Of a DNA stretch of 64,000 nt, positions 9,504 to 17,475 are shown one piece after another (position 1 is the first letter of the stretch; each line of letters begins with the position of its first letter). Below the pieces are notes generated by a model. The model ran no database searches. It had not been told where the DNA came from and saw nothing but the letters and a program-made list of their open reading frames with translations. The position numbers and the translations under genes are program-made. The DNA lies in the NCBI GenBank assembly GCA_016235815.1, contig JACRIM010000030.1:104291-168290 (forward strand). Reading direction: 5' to 3'. The stretch comes from Planctomycetota bacterium (lineage in GTDB: Bacteria > Planctomycetota > Phycisphaerae > UBA1845 > UTPLA1).

Positions 9504-10040
9504 TCATTGCCCGTGCCACAAATCCATCACCACCACCGACACCGCCGCCCCCGCCATCGCCATCGTCGCAGCGAGCTTCGCAACAAGCCCGAACAACCGC
9601 CCGATGGTCGCAAACAACCCGATCTTCGCGCCTTTCACCACGTCATCGTGCAGCGTCAACTCGGCGACCAAGGCCCCAAGAAAGCAACCGGCCATCCCAC
9701 CCGCAATGGTGCCAAGGATCGGCACAGGAATCGAAAAAAGAATCATCCCCGCGAACCCGCCCACCAGCGCCCCGATCCCCGCCCGTCGACTCGCCCCCGC
9801 CTTGCTCGCCGCAACCGCCGACGCCAACAACTCCGCCGCCTCACCAACCACTGCAAGCACCCCAATCACCACCAGCCACTTCCACCCCAGCCGCTCCCAG
9901 TGGTAATACGCGTCGTACCCCACAGTCGCAGCAAGGATGACCCAGTTCCCCGGAAGCTGAATCGCGGAGAGGACGACGCCACTGAAACAAACAAGCGTCA
10001 AGAGTATGAGCAGAGTCCATTCGACCATGATGGTCCGCAT
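9504..10040 (-). CDS. DUF456 family membrane protein
   Basis: About 178 residues, nearly all hydrophobic, with five or six membrane helices. IQLPGNWVILAA near the start and the glycine-rich GIGALVGGFAGMILFSIPVP with GTIAGGMAGCFLGA are the hallmark small-residue helices of DUF456 proteins, found widely in bacteria without known function. The start could be ATG 10070, 10040 or 10028; none has a convincing ribosome-binding site. The gene is divergent from the GntR operon beginning at 10113 and must share that short intergenic region with its promoter. Confidence 0.8.
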   Translation of the reverse strand: MRTIMVEWTLLILLTLVCFSGVVLSAIQLPGNWVILAATVGYDAYYHWERLGWKWLVVIGVLAVVGEAAELLASAVAASKAGASRRAGIGALVGGFAGMILFSIPVPILGTIAGGMAGCFLGALVAELTLHDDVVKGAKIGLFATIGRLFGLVAKLAATMAMAGAAVSVVVMDLWHGQ

Positions 10041-10078
10041 GGTAGCGGCGACGATGCCTTGCCGCCGCAAAGAAACCC

Positions 10079-10112
10079 TTGACTTCTCACTGTTCTAGTG
10101 TACTATAACAGT
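10079..10112 (+). promoter_or_regulatory. Promoter with GntR/YtrA-type palindromic operator
   Basis: A 24-bp palindrome at 10089-10112 has the form ACTGTTnTAGTnnACTAnAACAGT; only positions 7, 12, 13 and 18 fail to pair. It overlaps a sigma-70-like promoter, TTGACT at 10079-10084 and TATAAC at 10104-10109 (19-bp spacer; TACTAT at 10101 is an alternative). The palindrome ends on the base before the ATG at 10113. A dimeric regulator bound here would block the promoter, consistent with autoregulation by the GntR protein it precedes. Confidence 0.75.
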
Positions 10113-10505
10113 ATGAGTATCCGGCTTTCTGCTTCCAGTGCAGTCCCCATCTACCGGCAGATCGTCGATCAGGTCAGCCAGCAGATCGCCAGCGGGAGAT
10201 TGAAGCCCGGGGACCGCCTCCCCAGTGTCCGCGAGATGGCTCGCGCCCTCCCGGCCAATCAGAACACCGTTCTCAAAGCCTACGAGATGCTCGAACGCGA
10301 CGGCCTCATCGAGCGTCGCCACGGCGACGGCACGTTCATCGCCGAAGGAGGCTCGCCGCTGCGTCTGTCCGAACGCCGACGGCGAATCGCCGATGCACTC
10401 ACGCAGGCCGTGGTGTTGGCGCGGCATTACCGCCTCAGTGATGACGAGGTCCGCCGCGCGCTGGACGAGCAACTTACCCATTTCCCGAAAGCAACGCAGG
10501 AGTGA
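10113..10505 (+). CDS. GntR family regulator, YtrA subfamily
   Basis: 130 residues. Residues 8-75 are a winged helix-turn-helix of the GntR class (VPIYRQIVDQVSQQIASG, KPGDRLPSVREMAR, NTVLKAYEMLERDGLIERR, HGDGTFIA). The short ~50-residue tail is too small for an FCD or UTRA effector domain, which defines the YtrA subfamily that controls neighbouring ABC-2 transporters. The ATG at 10113 is chosen because family similarity starts there. It directly follows the operator palindrome and leaves no room for a ribosome-binding site, so the mRNA may be leaderless. A GTG at 10098 inside the palindrome is the alternative. Four bases separate it from the ATPase gene. Confidence 0.88.
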   Translation: MSIRLSASSAVPIYRQIVDQVSQQIASGRLKPGDRLPSVREMARALPANQNTVLKAYEMLERDGLIERRHGDGTFIAEGGSPLRLSERRRRIADALTQAVVLARHYRLSDDEVRRALDEQLTHFPKATQE

Positions 10506-10509
10506 CGCC

Positions 10510-11403
10510 ATGTCCGATGCGATGATCGAGATTCACGGGCTACGCAAGCGATTCGGCAAGCAACAAGTGCTCGATGGCGTCGATCTGACCGTCCCGACCG
10601 GATCGATCTTCGGATTTCTTGGCCTCAACGGCGCGGGAAAGACGACGACCATCAGCATCCTCCTGGGGCTGATGAAAGCCAACGAAGGCACCTGCAGCGT
10701 GGCGGGCGTGGATCCGGAGAAAGACCCTGTCGAAGTGCGGCGGCGCATCGGGTACATGGCGGAAAACCAAACCATGTACGGCTGGATGCGTGTGCAGGAG
10801 ATCATCGACTGGTGCGGCGGGTTCTACCCGACCTGGGACACCGGATTCGCGATGGACCTCTGCCGCCAGATGGGCCTGTCCGCCGATGCCAAGGTTGGCA
10901 CCCTGTCCAAGGGACAATCCAGCAAGCTCGCACTCATTCTCGCGCTCGCCCACCGGCCGAAACTGGTCATTCTCGATGACCCCGTCCTCGGGCTTGATCC
11001 ACTCGCTCGGCGCGATTTCCTACGCGACGTGATCGGCCAACTCCAGGCCCGCGACGTAACCGTCTTCTTCTCATCGCACCTGCTCTACGAAATCGAGCCG
11101 ATCTGCGACTACGTGGCCATCCTGCACCAGGGAAAAATCGTCGCCTGCGACACGGTCGATGCCCTGCGCGAGCGCGTGCGCTGCGTGGAACTGCATACGC
11201 CCGATGCCGCCGCATTGCGAAATGTGCCGACCCTGCTCGACGTTCGCGTGGAGGGTAATCGCACGCTCGCCACGGTGGCCGATTACGGCATTGCTAAAGA
11301 TGCGCTCACTCGCCTCGGCGCGAACGGCTCATTCGATGACGGCCTAAACCTCGACGAAATCTTCGAGGCCTACGTGGCCGGCCGAAAGGAGGTCGCCGCG
11401 TGA
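10510..11403 (+). CDS. ABC transporter ATP-binding protein (ABC-2 type)
   Basis: 297 residues. Walker A GLNGAGKTTT at about 36-45, signature LSKGQSSKLAL near 135, Walker B KLVILDDPVLGLDP near 155 and switch His in FFSSHLL. The residue after the Walker B aspartate is Asp rather than the usual catalytic Glu, which could slow hydrolysis. The C-terminal ~90 residues form the regulatory extension common in CcmA/YtrB-type ATPases. The ATG at 10510 lies four bases after the GntR stop, and the stop overlaps the GTG of the first permease. It should power the two permeases downstream; the substrate is unknown (related YtrBC systems respond to cell-envelope stress). Confidence 0.92.
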   Translation: MSDAMIEIHGLRKRFGKQQVLDGVDLTVPTGSIFGFLGLNGAGKTTTISILLGLMKANEGTCSVAGVDPEKDPVEVRRRIGYMAENQTMYGWMRVQEIIDWCGGFYPTWDTGFAMDLCRQMGLSADAKVGTLSKGQSSKLALILALAHRPKLVILDDPVLGLDPLARRDFLRDVIGQLQARDVTVFFSSHLLYEIEPICDYVAILHQGKIVACDTVDALRERVRCVELHTPDAAALRNVPTLLDVRVEGNRTLATVADYGIAKDALTRLGANGSFDDGLNLDEIFEAYVAGRKEVAA

Positions 11404-12185
11404 CGAAGACCTACCACCCGATTCGTTCGCTCGTCTGGAAGGAGTGGCGCGAGCAGCGTTGGCGATTCGCCCTGTCCGCGCTCGTCCTCACCACGTTGTC
11501 GGCCAGCATGGTGCGGGCCCAACTAATTCCGACGGCGGAGTCAGTCGCCATCATTTTCGGCCCGCTGGGCCTGGTTTTGTGCGTATTCATGTCCATGGGC
11601 GCCGTCCCGCCGGAACGCGCTTCGGGCACATGGCATTTTCTCGTGACGCAGCCCGTGCCATTCGGGCGACTCCTGATCGTAAAATGGGCCGTCGGCGCAG
11701 CGGCCTTGCTTTCAACGCTGATTCTCGCCGGGGCCGCTGCGTACGCGGCTGAGCGAAGCCACGGCAACTTCGCTTGGCCGCCTTTTCCAGACAAACATGT
11801 CGATCTGCCCATTCTCCAGGGAAAAACGTCCACGCTGGTACTCAGCATGGTGGGAACAGCCTGTGCAGCGTTCCTAACCTTATACAGCTTTATGTTCGCG
11901 GCCATGCTCAAGGCTCGCACCGAGCTTCATGCCGGTCTTGCCGGGATTCTTCTGACCATCGTGATCCTCGCCTGGGCGGCCCAGTATCCAATGATCGGAT
12001 GGGTTTATCACGACGAAGTTGCCACCGTGGCGTGGTTCTCCTCGCTGATAAACCCACTCAGTCCGCTGATGTTTCAGTTCAAAGAGAATCGCACGATGCA
12101 CGCACTGGCGCTCACTATGACGCCGCTGGTATGGGTTGGCATTCCTGTAGTACGTTGGCTTCGCCGAATGCGGGAGGCGGAATGA
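11400..12185 (+). CDS. ABC-2 type permease
   Basis: 261 residues with six predicted membrane segments after a short cytoplasmic N-terminus (SLVWKEWREQRWRF, the typical amphipathic start of ABC-2 permeases). The sequence RASGTWHFLVTQPVPFGRLLIVKW is the conserved cytoplasmic loop that contacts the ATPase. The GTG start at 11400 overlaps the ATPase stop (GTGA), and the stop overlaps the start of the next permease (ATGA), so the operon is translationally coupled. Confidence 0.88.
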   Translation: MTKTYHPIRSLVWKEWREQRWRFALSALVLTTLSASMVRAQLIPTAESVAIIFGPLGLVLCVFMSMGAVPPERASGTWHFLVTQPVPFGRLLIVKWAVGAAALLSTLILAGAAAYAAERSHGNFAWPPFPDKHVDLPILQGKTSTLVLSMVGTACAAFLTLYSFMFAAMLKARTELHAGLAGILLTIVILAWAAQYPMIGWVYHDEVATVAWFSSLINPLSPLMFQFKENRTMHALALTMTPLVWVGIPVVRWLRRMREAE

Positions 12186-14032
12186 TGAATGCAGTCGTAC
12201 AAACGTCGATCAATCCGCTCCGCGCGTTGCATAGAAAAGAATGGGCCGAAAGCAAACCTGCGCTTTTGGTCGGCCTGATCATCTTCGTCGGCCTGCCCAC
12301 GCTTTGGACACTTTTGTTGTGGTCGCTCGACACACATGCGGGCGTTTTGCCGGGTATCGCAAGCATGCTCTGGCTCGTTGCGGGCGGAATGTTCGCCGCA
12401 GTCCTTGGTGCGCAAGTCATCTGTCGGGACTTCGGCGCGCCGACCGAGCGATTCTTGCTATCGCGGCCTATCGCTCCAAGTAGCGTAATGCGAGTAAAGG
12501 CACTAACCGGCTTCCTAATGCTGATCGGCCTGGCAGTGTTGATCGGCGCAATGGAACTTCTCTGGAGTTCGCTCGTAAAGGGGACGCATCGCGATGAACA
12601 AATCCCGGTTGCAGTCTACGTCCTCGGCACGGGGCTTGCGATGTGTGCCTATTGGATCGCCGTCGGCGCGGCCTGTGCGACGCGGCGATCGTTGACCAGC
12701 GCGTTCGCGGCGGCGTTTGTGCTGGCCCTCATGGTGACGGTTCCGGCGATCGTGCGGATTCCGGGTGTGAATGACTTCACCGATCTTGCCTTTTCGGATC
12801 AACACAATTACCGAACCGGGTTAGTTGCAGCGGCCCTCGTGGCAGTCTTTGGAGGCGTTGCGGCGCTTGCCATGCGCTGGGCGGTCGTTACGGATCAACG
12901 ACTCGATGTCGGACCTCGCACGATGGCATGGATCGTCGGCCTGACGTTGATGGTGCTTTTTGTTACTGCCATGCGCGAAGTCGGCGCGACGGAACCGCTG
13001 TTGACGACGTGGTGGGGGGAAGTGTCGTTACATTCATACGTGCGATTCGCAGCCGGTCGGCATCACGTTGCGATGCGAATAGATAAATCCGAATCCAATG
13101 AGTCTTCGCTTGAATTATTTGACCTCGATCCAAACGGTCAGATCATCGTGCACCGCCGAAAAGCCTTCACTGAACCGAGGATGATCTCCGACCGGGCAAC
13201 TGCAATCGACGCCAAGGGAAATCTCGTATTTGTCGGAATGTTGTATGACACTGATTCGGCGCACCATCCAAAAAAACTGCCGCAAATGCTCCTCCGCACT
13301 TTCGATTGGGAGAGTATGTCACTCACGTCCGAAATCGAGCTTCCCTGTTCGGCAGACCTGCGCCAGTGGCATCCCGCTGACATTTACTGCAAGGATTCCC
13401 TTGTTTATGTTCTGTTGGTTGGCTGGGAGACTGAAACGAATAGCAATACGATCACCACATTCAAGTGCGATGTCGCTGAGTACGAGATCACGGCGAACTC
13501 CGCTTCGCTAAAGTCGACGCAGACGCGATTGTTCTCTTCGGTCCCGGGGTCTGCCGAACCACGGTGGGCGACCGTAGGCGGTTTTGCGTCAGGACAGATG
13601 CTGCGAATATCAACAATATGGTCAGGAGAATTCCGACTCGCTCCGTTAGAATCACCCGATGTTCTTGAATCTCTTGACGCTCGATCCGACCGCTTTGGAT
13701 TGCATATCATCCCTGGAACTACAGGCACGTCATCGACTCAAAGATGGCCGACAGACTCACAAGGCGCAATCGGCCACGCACACGCAAGCCCTTGGGGCGC
13801 TATCTTTCGCTCCGCGCGCCCGAATGTACTTCCAATCGGAAATGGTCGGCTACTTGAAATGCATTCATTCAGCCTAATCGAATACGACGGGTCCGACCCC
13901 ACGCATCCAACGCGGATTGCCCACCTGACATCCCCCCCTATCGATGAAGTAACGGTAATGGGTGACCTATTGGTAATCTCACACGGCCGGGGCTTCTCCA
14001 TCGCCCGCCTGCCCAGCGTCAAATCCCCGTAG
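12182..14032 (+). CDS. ABC-2 permease fused to a large extracytoplasmic propeller-like domain
   Basis: 616 residues. Residues 1-270 resemble the preceding permease: an ALHRKEWAESKPALL start, a DFGAPTERFLLSRPI loop and six membrane segments. After a last hydrophobic segment (AWIVGLTLMVLFVTA) about 330 hydrophilic residues follow. They contain repeated beta-strand units such as KGNLVFVGMLYD, DSLVYVLLVGW and GDLLVISHGRGFSIARL, suggesting a beta-propeller facing outward. The start overlaps the upstream stop (ATGA at 12182-12185). An ABC-2 permease with a sensor-like propeller is unusual; the domain may bind the transported ligand. It converges on the microcompartment operon, whose last stop is at 14019, so the two 3' ends overlap by 14 bases. 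Confidence 0.82.
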   Translation: MMNAVVQTSINPLRALHRKEWAESKPALLVGLIIFVGLPTLWTLLLWSLDTHAGVLPGIASMLWLVAGGMFAAVLGAQVICRDFGAPTERFLLSRPIAPSSVMRVKALTGFLMLIGLAVLIGAMELLWSSLVKGTHRDEQIPVAVYVLGTGLAMCAYWIAVGAACATRRSLTSAFAAAFVLALMVTVPAIVRIPGVNDFTDLAFSDQHNYRTGLVAAALVAVFGGVAALAMRWAVVTDQRLDVGPRTMAWIVGLTLMVLFVTAMREVGATEPLLTTWWGEVSLHSYVRFAAGRHHVAMRIDKSESNESSLELFDLDPNGQIIVHRRKAFTEPRMISDRATAIDAKGNLVFVGMLYDTDSAHHPKKLPQMLLRTFDWESMSLTSEIELPCSADLRQWHPADIYCKDSLVYVLLVGWETETNSNTITTFKCDVAEYEITANSASLKSTQTRLFSSVPGSAEPRWATVGGFASGQMLRISTIWSGEFRLAPLESPDVLESLDARSDRFGLHIIPGTTGTSSTQRWPTDSQGAIGHAHASPWGAIFRSARPNVLPIGNGRLLEMHSFSLIEYDGSDPTHPTRIAHLTSPPIDEVTVMGDLLVISHGRGFSIARLPSVKSP

Positions 14033-14300
14033 CCTTCAACTCCACCACATCCACGATCCCGACAATCACCGTCCGCACCGGCGCCTTGTCATCCTTGAGA
14101 ATCTGCCGCGCCCCATTCCCCTCATCGTTGATGAGCACACGCTCGCCGACACCCGCACCGGCGGCATCGACCGCGATCACGTACTTGCCCGTCGGCTTCC
14201 ACTCCGCATCCGTCAGATCGACAATCAACAACTTCTTGCCCGCGCAGACCGCGTGATGGATCGTCGAATAAATCTCACCGCGAACAATGCCCAGCAGCAT
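14019..14300 (-). CDS. Microcompartment vertex protein BMC-P (EutN/CcmL), third copy
   Basis: 93 residues: MLLGIVRGEIYSTIHH opening strand, GKKLLIVDL, KYVIAVDAAGAGVGERVLI and the VIVGIVD closing strand are the EutN/CcmL OB-fold pattern. Such proteins form pentamers that cap the twelve vertices of the shell. The ATG at 14300 is chosen because GGGAGG lies eight bases upstream; a longer frame to 14369 runs into the preceding repeat. Last gene of the operon; its 3' end overlaps the convergent permease gene. Confidence 0.92.
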   Translation of the reverse strand: MLLGIVRGEIYSTIHHAVCAGKKLLIVDLTDAEWKPTGKYVIAVDAAGAGVGERVLINDEGNGARQILKDDKAPVRTVIVGIVDVVELKATGI

Positions 14301-14369
14301 GTCAGTGGCCTCCCTGAGCATCGATGCACCCTGGGCCTGCCATAGGCGCATCCCCATCGACGCCAACAC

Positions 14370-14462
14370 ATGATTTAAATGACGAATGACGAATTACCAA
14401 TTCCGAATGGAGCCATGAGTCGTTCGGTTGTCTCTTGCAATTGGTCATTGGGCATTCGCAAT
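14370..14462. repeat. Inverted-repeat element IR-4 between BMC genes
   Basis: AT-rich imperfect inverted repeat: one arm reads like AATGACGAATTACCAATT, the other like TTGCAATTGGTCATTGG, around a GC-richer centre. Same family as the elements at 14799-14911, 16979-17093 and 17397-17475. It would fold into a hairpin in the operon mRNA just before the last pentamer gene. Confidence 0.8.
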
Positions 14463-14747
14463 TCATGATTCCCCCTCGGCACTCAGATGCACGCCGTCGA
14501 CGATGCCGATGATCGTGTGATCCACCGGCACGAACCACTTCTCAAGCGCCATCGCAGCCTCGCGCCCGCCTTCGTAATAAACGAGCTCCCCCGGACCGGC
14601 CATCCGCGTCGAGTCGCAACAGACAATCGGCGTTCCCGCGTCCACCTGCTCCTTGCTCAGCGGCTGAACGATGAGCATGGGCACGCCCGCGAGACCCTCA
14701 TAGGCCACGGCAGGGACAACGGTACCGATGACTCGTCCTAGGTGCAT
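14463..14747 (-). CDS. Microcompartment vertex protein BMC-P (EutN/CcmL), second copy
   Basis: 94 residues with the EutN/CcmL pattern: MHLGRVIGTVVPAV start, GVPMLIVQPL, IVCCDSTRMAGPGELVYY (the conserved aGpGe turn) and IIGIVDGV end. Expected pentamer for shell vertices. The two adjacent cysteines (CC, about residue 43) are a feature of this copy only. The ATG at 14747 has GGGAG about ten bases upstream. Inverted-repeat elements flank it on both sides. Confidence 0.93.
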   Translation of the reverse strand: MHLGRVIGTVVPAVAYEGLAGVPMLIVQPLSKEQVDAGTPIVCCDSTRMAGPGELVYYEGGREAAMALEKWFVPVDHTIIGIVDGVHLSAEGES

Positions 14748-14798
14748 GAACCGTTGACTCCCAAACGTAAAACTTTCATTGCAGGTGAATAGAAAGCT

Positions 14799-14911
14799 TG
14801 CCTGTATGAATTACAAATGTCGAATTTCCAATTACCAATGAGGCCGGCATGAACGCAGCGTGCGCGCGCGTCCTTTGGTCATTCGTCATTTGCAATTCGG
14901 AATTCACTCTA
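14799..14911. repeat. Inverted-repeat element IR-3 between BMC genes
   Basis: Arms of the type AATTACAAATGTCGAATTT and TCATTTGCAATTCGGAATT flank a GC-rich centre. It lies between the BMC-T gene ending at 14909 and the BMC-P gene starting at 14747, and overlaps the BMC-T stop by a few bases. Same family as the other three elements in this operon. Confidence 0.8.
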
Positions 14912-15490
14912 CCATCCCTCCCCAAACCGCGTCGATTTCGCACGCGTCTCCAGCATCGTCTCATCAGCACGCGGGATGATCGTGGTGCAGACCGGCTGGT
15001 TGCGATGTGCGATCCGCGCAGAGCCGATCTCAATCGCCGCTTCAATGTCCGCCAGCATCCCTGCGAAGTGCGCCAGCCCCTTGCCGCCCAGGCCGTCGCC
15101 AAGTCGAATCTCAATCACTGACACATCCGCCCCCTTTACCGCCGCGTCGGCCGCCTCGATCAACGCCGCCATCGTCGGCGTCTCGATGATCCCCAGCGTG
15201 TCGTGCATCCAGTCGCCGCGCTTGCCCTGTACAGCAGCCGCGACGCTCTCATGCACATCCGGCAGCAACACGCGATCGATCAAGACGTTACCACCCACGC
15301 GGCACGCCTCGACGTACGACTCATCGACCTCCGCCACCTCACCTGCGAACAGCACGGCAAACTTGCCCGGCTGCACCGACCCCGCGCGAATGAGCGTCAC
15401 CGGCGCCTTCTTCAGCAGCGCATCCAGCGCGCGCGTCCCCACGGCGATGCTGGAGAATTCGATCATCGCAAGTGCAGGTTGGCCGGCCAT
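14909..15490 (-). CDS. Tandem-domain shell protein BMC-T (single-layer type)
   Basis: 193 residues made of two BMC domains in tandem. Domain 1 (about 3-95) starts ALAMIEFSSIAVGTRALDAL, with the KPGKFAVLFAGEVAEVDES-type strand pair. Domain 2 (about 97-185) starts DTLGIIETPTMAALIEAADA. Proteins of this form trimerise into pseudohexagonal shell tiles; the architecture resembles BMC-T1 of the Haliangium ochraceum shell (from memory). Seven bases separate it from the dehydrogenase stop, and its AAGGA ribosome-binding site overlaps that stop, so translation is probably coupled to the cargo enzyme. Confidence 0.9.
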   Translation of the reverse strand: MAGQPALAMIEFSSIAVGTRALDALLKKAPVTLIRAGSVQPGKFAVLFAGEVAEVDESYVEACRVGGNVLIDRVLLPDVHESVAAAVQGKRGDWMHDTLGIIETPTMAALIEAADAAVKGADVSVIEIRLGDGLGGKGLAHFAGMLADIEAAIEIGSARIAHRNQPVCTTIIPRADETMLETRAKSTRFGEGW

Positions 15491-15497
15491 CGATTCC

Positions 15498-16961
15498 TTA
15501 CGTTATTCGGAAATGATCCTTGAGCACGCATCGCCGCTCGCGCGAAAACGTCCGTGGACCGGTCAGCCCTTCACCCGTCGGGCTGGCGATGCTGAAAGAG
15601 CTGTAGCCCTCGCCGCCCTCGCCGAGGCCTGCATAAATCGGGGCGTTCTTCACGAAGATGCTGGTGTTGATCTCACGGGCCATACGCGACAGTCGGCTCA
15701 AATGCAGGCTGTGCATCGCGGCCGAATGCCCGAATCCGTGCTCGGCGGCGATGGCCAGGTCGATCCCCTCGTCGGCCGACTTCACGCGGGCCACCGGCAG
15801 CACGGGCATAAGCTGCTCCGTCCAGATCAGCGGATGATCCACCGGAACATCCAGCACGACGAGCCGCACGCTGTCGGGCACGCGCATGCCGATCTGTTCA
15901 AGAATCAGGCTTGCATTCTTGCCGATCCACTTGCGATTGATCACGCCCGGCTTGCGCGGGCCGCGTGTCTCTTCGAAGATGACTTTCTCGATGGCCCGAG
16001 TCTGCGGCGCGGTCAGCACCACGGCCCCATGCGACTGCATGACCTTGAAAAACTTGTCTGCCACGGCTTCAACAACGAACACTTCCTTCTCATCGGTGCA
16101 GATGACGTTGTTGTCGAACGACGCCCCCAGCGTCACATCACGCCCGGCCCGCTCAATGTCGGCCGTCTCATCGACGACCACCGGCGGATTGCCCGGCCCG
16201 GCGCAAATCGCCCGCTTGCCGCTGGTCATCGCCTCTTTCACAACGCCCGGGCCGCCGGTCACGACGACGAGTCGAACGCCCTTGTGCCGCATGAGCTGCT
16301 GGGCACTCTCGACCGTCGGCTCGGCGATGGCCGTGACGACATTCGGCGGCCCACCGGCGCGAACAATGGCCTCGTTGATAAGACCGACATTTCGGCAAGA
16401 CACGCGCTTCGCGTTCGGATGCACATTGAACACCACCGCGTTGCCCGCCGAGACCATGCCGATGGTGTTGCAAATGATGGTCGACGTCGGATTCGTCGTC
16501 GGCGTGATCGCCGCGATGACACCGAACGGGGCGCGCTCGAGCAGCGTCAGCCCGTCGTCACCGGACCAGGAAATAGGCTCCAGCGCCTCCGGCCCCGGCG
16601 TCTTGTTCGTCACGAGGCGGTTCTTAACGATCTTATCCTGCTCGCGACCCAGGCCCGTCTCCTGGTGGGCATCGCGGGCAAGACTGATGGCGTTGGCCAG
16701 CATCGACTCGCGAATGGACGCGATGATCTTGTAACGGGCGCGAAGGCCCATCGCACTGAATTTGACGAACGCCTCGCGCGCCGCGGCCACGCACTCGTCC
16801 ATGTTCGTGAAGACGCCCATCGGCAGCGCCCCGCCACGGGCGATCGACTCCACCTGCGACGGCTTCAGCGCAGGAGCCGTCGATGCCGCCGCCCCGCCGC
16901 GCATCTTCTCGATCACGCGCTGGGCAATGGCATCGATTTGTGTGTCATTCAAGTTGGACAT
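15498..16961 (-). CDS. Microcompartment CoA-acylating aldehyde dehydrogenase (PduP/EutE-like)
   Basis: 487 residues. Residues 1-20 (MSNLNDTQIDAIAQRVIEKM) form an amphipathic helix followed by an Ala/Pro-rich linker, the usual encapsulation peptide that docks cargo in the shell. Then comes the aldehyde dehydrogenase fold: FGVIAAITPTTNPTST, nucleotide-site VVTGGPGVVKEAM, AGPGNPPVVVDE and the active-site cysteine in NNVICTDEKEV, matching the CoA-acylating PduP/EutE subgroup. It should turn an aldehyde, NAD+ and CoA into acyl-CoA and NADH inside the compartment. The aldehyde cannot be told from sequence. ATG 16961 is preferred to TTG 16970. It is the only enzyme in the operon. Confidence 0.92.
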   Translation of the reverse strand: MSNLNDTQIDAIAQRVIEKMRGGAAASTAPALKPSQVESIARGGALPMGVFTNMDECVAAAREAFVKFSAMGLRARYKIIASIRESMLANAISLARDAHQETGLGREQDKIVKNRLVTNKTPGPEALEPISWSGDDGLTLLERAPFGVIAAITPTTNPTSTIICNTIGMVSAGNAVVFNVHPNAKRVSCRNVGLINEAIVRAGGPPNVVTAIAEPTVESAQQLMRHKGVRLVVVTGGPGVVKEAMTSGKRAICAGPGNPPVVVDETADIERAGRDVTLGASFDNNVICTDEKEVFVVEAVADKFFKVMQSHGAVVLTAPQTRAIEKVIFEETRGPRKPGVINRKWIGKNASLILEQIGMRVPDSVRLVVLDVPVDHPLIWTEQLMPVLPVARVKSADEGIDLAIAAEHGFGHSAAMHSLHLSRLSRMAREINTSIFVKNAPIYAGLGEGGEGYSSFSIASPTGEGLTGPRTFSRERRCVLKDHFRIT

Positions 16962-16978
16962 GGCGAGCAAGTGCGTCC

Positions 16979-17093
16979 GAATTCACAAATTACGAATGAC
17001 AAATTACCAATTACCAAGTAGAGCGGCCGTTCACGCGTGCCTCCAATGACACAAACATTGGTAATTTGTAATTAGCCATTTGTCATTTCTTAT
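16979..17093. repeat. Inverted-repeat element IR-2 between BMC genes
   Basis: Left arm AATTACGAATGACAAATTAC, right arm ATTTGTAATTAGCCATTTGT: nearly self-complementary around a GC-rich centre. It fills the gap between the BMC-P gene (17083-17370) and the dehydrogenase, overlapping the BMC-P 3' end slightly. A stable hairpin would form upstream of the dehydrogenase start. Confidence 0.85.
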
Positions 17094-17370
17094 ACTTCGT
17101 CTCCCCACCGACCTCCCACTGATCGACAATCGCCATCACCACGGCATCGACCGGCCGCTTGTCCGTCATCGTGGTTTGCCTCGCGCTGGAACCGGCGGCG
17201 TACATCACGATTTCACCAGGCCCCGCGCCGACCGAATCAGCCGCGACGACCGTCGCCCCGGTCGGCTTGCCTTCCATATCGACGCAGCGAAGCACGAGGA
17301 ACTTCAACCCGTCAAGGCTGGGCTCCTTCTTCGATGCAACGACCGTGCCGATGACTTGGGCGAGTAACAT
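17083..17370 (-). CDS. Microcompartment vertex protein BMC-P (EutN/CcmL), first copy
   Basis: 95 residues with the EutN/CcmL pattern: MLLAQVIGTVVASKK start, LKFLVLRCVD, ATVVAADSVGAGPGEIVMY and AVVMAIVDQWEV. Expected to form shell pentamers. It is the closest of the three copies to the family consensus. Inverted-repeat elements lie on both sides. Confidence 0.93.
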   Translation of the reverse strand: MLLAQVIGTVVASKKEPSLDGLKFLVLRCVDMEGKPTGATVVAADSVGAGPGEIVMYAAGSSARQTTMTDKRPVDAVVMAIVDQWEVGGETKYKK

Positions 17371-17396
17371 GGATGAGTCTCGACCTATGCAGGCGG

Positions 17397-17475
17397 AATT
17401 ACCAATTTCGAATTACGAATGACCAATGGCGCCACACGCGAATCATTGGCAATTTGTCATTCGACATTCGTCATT
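17397..17475. repeat. Inverted-repeat element IR-1 between BMC genes
   Basis: AATTACCAATTTCGAATTAC on one side and ATTGGCAATTTGTCATTCG on the other, about 79 bp in all, between the BMC-H gene and the first BMC-P gene. The clearest palindrome of the four related elements. Confidence 0.85.

Noticed and set aside
14976..17021. Long plus-strand open frame of 681 codons
   Set aside because: Runs antisense through the aldehyde dehydrogenase and BMC-T genes, whose identity is clear; the composition is that of a shadow frame.
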